The position numbers and the translations under genes are program-made. Below, one piece after another: positions 59,949 to 64,000 of a DNA stretch of 64,000 bases. Source of the DNA: Oligoflexia bacterium (GTDB lineage Bacteria > Bdellovibrionota_G > JALEGL01); assembly GCA_035326705.1 (NCBI GenBank), contig DAOLES010000001.1, positions 614,261 through 678,260 of the forward strand, read 5' to 3'. The notes beneath the pieces are model-generated. The model searched no databases. It was not told the origin of the DNA and saw nothing but the letters and a program-made list of their open reading frames with translations. Within the stretch, counting starts at the first letter, position 1. Each line of letters starts with the position of its first letter.

Positions 59949-62009
59949 TCATGCTTTTAATTGATGAAATTTATCATAATCAATCATAATTCTTCCATCT
60001 GTCATGCGAGATAAAATATCTTCAAAATATCTGTCGTAAACAATATCATCTTTAACATAGGCATGTCTTGCAAAGACCGTATTAGAATAAGCTCCATCAT
60101 GACCCGTTAGCGTTACAATTATACTTCTAAAATCTTTATGTTGAGGGTTATATTTGTTTAAAGGAGAACTTTCATTAATTTCATGAAAAATGCTCCAACT
60201 TAAACTAAAATATGATGATCGCGAACGTTTTAATGGCAAATCATAAAATCTTCGCATATGTTCACCCTCTTTTGTGACTTCATCTACTCCTAATGTTACA
60301 TTCACTTTAGCTTCAACTAAGTCACTGCCTCTGGCGTTACCTACTCTAAATGACAAACATTGAACACCATCAAATTTAGAAATTATAACTTTATCACTAA
60401 AGAGTAACTTAGATGCTGGTTTGGAAATTTTACTAAAAAGTGCGCCTGTAATTAATGCAACACCAATCAAACCAAAAGCTGCTTCAACTGTAACCAACAA
60501 GTCAGCATAAAAACCTTGCGGTGATAAAACACCATAGCCAATCGTTGTCATTGTTTGTATGCTGAAGAAAAATGCTTCAAAAAATCCTATCGTTTCACCT
60601 GACTCTGGTAATGAAACAATCATGTATAAAAGTGCAAAGCCAACATTGCTTAAAATATACAGTATAAAAATACATAAAAAAACCACTGGCCAACTGGCAT
60701 TGACAAATACGTAATATAAATCATTACGCAAGCTATTGGGAATACCTTTTCTTACTGGCCTAAGTTCTGTTTGCTTACGTATGTGTTTACTTGTGTGTTC
60801 TACTTCACTTAAATTTTTTGATTGATGTATTGCTTCTTTAGAAAGCTTATACGGAGAAAACGCAATATCAATAATAATTTGCAAGAGCATCAAGCCTAAA
60901 CATAGCCATAAAAGACCCACATTTGGAATTTTCTGAGATATTAAACCTAACAGTAAAAACATAAATCCAGAAATAAACCTTAAGTAAACTCTAATATTAT
61001 TATTAACTTCTGAGTTCTTACGTATTGTTACTGTATCAATAAGACCATTGGCTAAAAGAACTGTGGCTATTGAAAAGGTAAGTAAACTTGCATAAGCAAA
61101 GGGTAATGGACTAGAAAAGTCAGCCAGTATTGCTTTTTTAATTCCTAAACCCATACATACAATACCAAACTGAAGTGGGATATGCCCTAAGAGCCAGAAA
61201 GGCATAGAGAACCGTTGTTCGCGTATTTCTGAATCGGCAACATCATCAAAATAAATCCACCAAGCTGCACAGGTGAGTAAAAGTGCAAAACAGGCTTGAA
61301 ACATCAAGTGAATTCCAGTTTGATGGTGAGACAACTCCCCTACTACTTTTACAAAAGATTCTCCCAAAACTATAATGGTCAATAAACCATAACGCTCACG
61401 TATATGCTCTAAATCAATAGGAAATTCAGAAGCAAGAGTTCTTGCCTTTCCAAGGAGTGGAGATATCAACACTGTAAGTAGCCCACACATTGAGAAGAAC
61501 CAAAAAAGTAAACCTTGGAAAAAACTGCCTATTACCCAAAAACAAGCTGAACAAAAAAAGACTACTCCCCAAAAGCGAGTATATTGACGGCCAAAGTCAG
61601 TTTGCATGTAGCTCCTAACATGCATCGCTGCAATTAATAACTGAGAAAAGGCAAAAATTAACGCAAAGGGGGCTGGTTTTCCTTGAAAAACTTTTGGTAA
61701 CAAAACGGTCATTGCCGCTACACAAAACATATGAATGAATACCAGTAAACGATGAGGAACATCATCCAACGTATAGCGATTTGAGTAAAAAGAGTAGCCT
61801 GTCCAAGAAATCCAAAACGCAATAAAAAGAAAACTTGTTAGCCCAAAACGCGTTATAGATATTTTTTCTAAAAGCATTGCTCCAAGCTGAATAAAACTAA
61901 CAACATAAATTAAATCATAAAAAAGTTCTAACCAGCCGGCTTTTTTTTCTATAGGAGAGTGTCCCATGTGGAAAATTGGGGAGTGAATCATTTTATTTTG
62001 CATGCTCAT
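59949..62009 (-). CDS. LtrA - inward-rectifier potassium channel (KirBac) fusion
   Basis: 686 residues from ATG 62009 (the frame opens with a TTG at 62042). Residues 1 to about 385 are a low-temperature-requirement A (LtrA) membrane domain: 'GWLELFYDLIYVVSF' (25-39), 'HIRERYGLLTIIVLGES' (202-218) and about eleven hydrophobic helices. A charged linker (about 390-425) leads to a complete bacterial Kir channel: slide-helix region and outer helix ('WPVVFLCIFILYILSN'), pore helix and selectivity filter TIGYG (489-493), inner helix ('GLIGVALITGALFSKI'), and the cytoplasmic immunoglobulin-like domain ('CLSFRVGNARGSDLVEAKVN', 'HEINESSPL'). Kir channels are tetramers that pass potassium; LtrA function is unknown. 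I know no description of this fusion. Confidence 0.88.
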   Translation of the reverse strand: MSMQNKMIHSPIFHMGHSPIEKKAGWLELFYDLIYVVSFIQLGAMLLEKISITRFGLTSFLFIAFWISWTGYSFYSNRYTLDDVPHRLLVFIHMFCVAAMTVLLPKVFQGKPAPFALIFAFSQLLIAAMHVRSYMQTDFGRQYTRFWGVVFFCSACFWVIGSFFQGLLFWFFSMCGLLTVLISPLLGKARTLASEFPIDLEHIRERYGLLTIIVLGESFVKVVGELSHHQTGIHLMFQACFALLLTCAAWWIYFDDVADSEIREQRFSMPFWLLGHIPLQFGIVCMGLGIKKAILADFSSPLPFAYASLLTFSIATVLLANGLIDTVTIRKNSEVNNNIRVYLRFISGFMFLLLGLISQKIPNVGLLWLCLGLMLLQIIIDIAFSPYKLSKEAIHQSKNLSEVEHTSKHIRKQTELRPVRKGIPNSLRNDLYYVFVNASWPVVFLCIFILYILSNVGFALLYMIVSLPESGETIGFFEAFFFSIQTMTTIGYGVLSPQGFYADLLVTVEAAFGLIGVALITGALFSKISKPASKLLFSDKVIISKFDGVQCLSFRVGNARGSDLVEAKVNVTLGVDEVTKEGEHMRRFYDLPLKRSRSSYFSLSWSIFHEINESSPLNKYNPQHKDFRSIIVTLTGHDGAYSNTVFARHAYVKDDIVYDRYFEDILSRMTDGRIMIDYDKFHQLKA

Positions 62010-62127
62010 AGTTAATCTCAAATTATAAATATTACTTAACAAGGTAAATACAATATTTTTTTAGTTTCATTAAAAAATTTTAAGCTTCATTGCTATACCA
62101 AATTAAAAAATAATTGTAAGAAATCTA

Positions 62128-62189
62128 GGGACACACTATGTTTTCTAATTAGAATAATACTTCTTTATTAGCAATACATAGTCTGTCCT
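62128..62189. repeat. REP-like palindromic element 3
   Basis: GGGACACACTATG (62128-62140) and CATAGTCTGTCC (62177-62188) form a stem with one mismatch, with an inner CTAAT/ATTAG pair. Best preserved copy in the window; lies in the gap between the LtrA-Kir gene and the DUF6544-type gene. Confidence 0.75.
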
Positions 62190-62241
62190 CTAAGTTCATC
62201 GGAATACAAGTGGAAAGTTGGCTCTTCTTCCTTATGCGCAT

Positions 62242-62943
62242 TTAGAAGTGATACTCTGCACCAGTAACTTCGTACTCACTGGCATTCTCATGAACAAACT
62301 GAGGCGTTCCGTACCACCAACCTCCCCTAAATTTGGTTGGAATTGTATAATTTCCAAACGTCTTTTCTTCTTCAACTGAGAAACCATAAGGGGTAAGACC
62401 CCAATCTTGCCTTCCTTCATTCCCAAACCTGAGCATTTTCACACAACGGACCGAACCATCTTCACTAAGCTCAAGAGTTAGAGAATTTTCTTCATCATCA
62501 ATAATTTGTGTTATTTGGATTGTATTTTCATCTAACGTTTCAAATATAGTAGATGGATTTAATAGAAGTGCAGATGGACACCAAATTACCTCTGCCGCCA
62601 ATCTGCCTCTAGAAGATCTTGTAATATTTGAATCGCTTCGATAAATAATGGGAACTCCTAACACACGTACACAAATTGAACCTTGATTGTTTTTTAGTTG
62701 ATCTTGAACAACTGCCGGTAAACTCCAGATTTTAAATCTACCACTCCAGCAAAACCCCTTAGCTGGTTCTAAAACTTGATTGCAGTCCAGCACAATGTGA
62801 GGTTTATTAGGATTAAGCTTCATTCTCGCTTTTTGCTTTAACTTAACTGAACTGGCTAAAATCGCTGTAGATTTTATAGCATGTTGAAAATACCTCTGCA
62901 CAGGTTCTTCATATTTATTCCATAGAACTTCTAAACCAGACAT
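62242..62943 (-). CDS. DUF6544/DUF6920 family protein
   Basis: 233 residues without a signal peptide. Family-like pattern: 'YEEPVQRYFQHAIK' near the start, 'KGFCWSGRFKI', 'ITRSSRGRLAAEVIWCPSAL' followed by 'LLNPS', and the end 'FRGGWWYGTPQF'. Members are of unknown function and may bind a lipid-like ligand. Names of this family vary between databases, so the exact DUF number is less certain than the family itself. Divergent from the AhpC/TSA gene. Confidence 0.65.
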   Translation of the reverse strand: MSGLEVLWNKYEEPVQRYFQHAIKSTAILASSVKLKQKARMKLNPNKPHIVLDCNQVLEPAKGFCWSGRFKIWSLPAVVQDQLKNNQGSICVRVLGVPIIYRSDSNITRSSRGRLAAEVIWCPSALLLNPSTIFETLDENTIQITQIIDDEENSLTLELSEDGSVRCVKMLRFGNEGRQDWGLTPYGFSVEEEKTFGNYTIPTKFRGGWWYGTPQFVHENASEYEVTGAEYHF

Positions 62944-63154
62944 GTCCGTTTTTTCTCACACCTTTCTTATTGTTTCAATGTTTCTATGCACAAATAAAAA
63001 CTCATCGCTTCCCCAAAAAAACATGGTTATGGTTACGGTGCCCGGCGTATTATTCAGACGCAATAAATCAATAAAAGTCGTCTTGCACCTAAATAAACCA
63101 CAAATAAAAATTGATTGTTTTTAACTTGTAATTTTTTTTGACTTCTTTTTTTAA

Positions 63155-63814
63155 ATGTCGTCTACTCATTCTTATATGAAACATACAGTATCTGATAAAG
63201 TTTACCTTTCTGTTTTCATCCTTGCTTTCGCTTTAATGACCCCCTTGGCCCATGCAAAAAAACAGACTGTTCCTGACAGTCCTGAAAAAGTAAAAGCTTT
63301 ACAAGTTGGACAAAGTATTCCAAAAGTCACTTTAAAAGATATCACCGACAATGACGTTCAATTGAACAAGCTTGTTCAAGAAAAACCGACGGTTTTAATT
63401 TTTTACCGTGGCGGCTGGTGCCCCTATTGTAATGTGCATTTGTCAGAATTAGTCAGTATTGAAAAAGATATTTTAAAAAAGGGCTATCAAATTGTAGCCA
63501 TTAGCATTGACACCCCAGAACAGCTTAAAAAAACTCTAAGCAAAAATTCAATCCAATATACACTTTTATCAGATAGTCAGGCTGTTGCTTCAAAAAAATT
63601 TGGCCTAGCGTTTAGAGTAGATGATGAAACTTATAAAAAATATATTGGCTATGGCATTAACTTAGAAGAGGCCAGCGGTGAAAAACATCATATCTTACCT
63701 GTGCCGGCTGTTTTTTTGGTCAATCAAAAAGGAAAAATAACTTACAGTCATATCAATCCGGATTATAAAATAAGATTAAGCACCAAAAAAATTCTAGATG
63801 TTATTCAACAGTGA
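63155..63814 (+). CDS. Exported AhpC/TSA family peroxiredoxin-like protein
   Basis: 219 residues; signal peptide with hydrophobic core 'VYLSVFILAFALMTPLAHA'. Thioredoxin-fold peroxidase-like domain: 'VGQSIPKVTLKDIT', the active site 'LIFYRGGWCPYCN' (two Cys in C-P-Y-C order), 'VAISIDTPEQL', 'FGLAFRV' and the cis-Pro region 'PVPAVFLVNQKGKI'. This is the AhpC/TSA-like group with W-C-P-Y-C. Predicted periplasmic thiol peroxidase or disulfide reductase. Start could also be the ATG at 63176. Transcribed alone. Confidence 0.88.
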   Translation: MSSTHSYMKHTVSDKVYLSVFILAFALMTPLAHAKKQTVPDSPEKVKALQVGQSIPKVTLKDITDNDVQLNKLVQEKPTVLIFYRGGWCPYCNVHLSELVSIEKDILKKGYQIVAISIDTPEQLKKTLSKNSIQYTLLSDSQAVASKKFGLAFRVDDETYKKYIGYGINLEEASGEKHHILPVPAVFLVNQKGKITYSHINPDYKIRLSTKKILDVIQQ

Positions 63815-63926
63815 TATCTTTAATCTCTAACTGTGTTGCAATTGCACCAAAAAATTCATAAAACATCTCTTTAACGAATACACTAAATCCATACCTACAC
63901 GTATAGTTAGAAATAAATCAAAATCA

Positions 63927-64000
63927 GGGGACACACTACGTTTTGCTAATTTGAGTAGCGATTCTTTTTATAATATAATTTTGATTCAGTCGGCCGTCCC
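63927..64000. repeat. REP-like palindromic element 4 (runs to window end)
   Basis: GGGGACACACTACG (63927-63940) matches the 5' arms of elements 1 and 3. The segment ends at CGGCCGTCCC (63991-64000), which pairs with GGGGAC; the element may continue past the window. Confidence 0.65.

Noticed and set aside
1..64000. CRISPR array, rRNA, tRNA or complete insertion sequence
   Set aside because: No regularly spaced direct repeats, no cloverleaf or rRNA-like tract, and no intact transposase were found on reading both strands.

Overview
The window is AT-rich DNA from a Gram-negative bacterium. It codes for many Sec-exported proteins and lipoproteins, an outer-membrane beta-barrel and a type IV pilin-like protein. 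The mix of short exported orphans, PD40/Kelch and beta-helix proteins, and REP-type palindromes with a transposase remnant beginning MPRKNL suggests a predatory-type Bdellovibrionota relative. That placement is inference: there is no rRNA, tRNA or other phylogenetic marker here. I saw no CRISPR array, intact insertion sequence or prophage.

Layout. 1-18 kb: a methyltransferase, an HSDL2-like SDR, a tail-collar lipoprotein, a beta-helix lipoprotein, a CsbD/beta-gamma-crystallin pair, a PD40-Kelch protein behind a perfect Fur-box palindrome, DUF2200, a broken DUF1697 gene, a threonine-aldolase-like enzyme, two exported methyltransferase-like proteins, an AHSA1/ArsR pair and exported orphans. 18-26 kb: a COG2509 flavoprotein, then a tightly overlapping four-gene operon of a lysine 2,3-aminomutase, two ATP-grasp ligases and a GNAT-deacetylase-GNAT fusion. 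This is the best candidate for an undescribed pathway, probably an acetylated beta-lysine peptide. 26-29 kb: a lipoprotein pseudogene, then a branched-chain aminotransferase overlapping an L-amino-acid-ligase-like ATP-grasp enzyme. 29-45 kb: exported proteins, an MFS transporter, a redoxin/FixH-like lipoprotein/beta-barrel operon, a kinase/nucleoside hydrolase/polysaccharide deacetylase operon, a DEAD-box (DETD) helicase with a structured leader, and small membrane proteins.

45-56.2 kb is an ion-transport block on the minus strand: a complete kdpFABCDE operon preceded by two unreported-looking small genes, and a P2-type cation ATPase downstream. Its base composition and arginine codons look different from the flanks, and REP-like palindromes lie at both ends, so it may have been acquired by transfer. 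56.6-64 kb: a pilin-like protein, an exported ComEC-like metallo-beta-lactamase-fold protein, a striking LtrA-KirBac potassium channel fusion, a DUF6544/6920 protein and an exported AhpC/TSA protein.

Taken together, the Kdp system, the cation ATPase, the LtrA-Kir channel and the possible compatible-solute operon point to an organism that invests in potassium and osmotic control. The many exported proteins suggest it works on its surroundings or on other cells. Pseudogenes at 10.1, 26.5, 40.5 and 43.8 kb show continuing gene decay.
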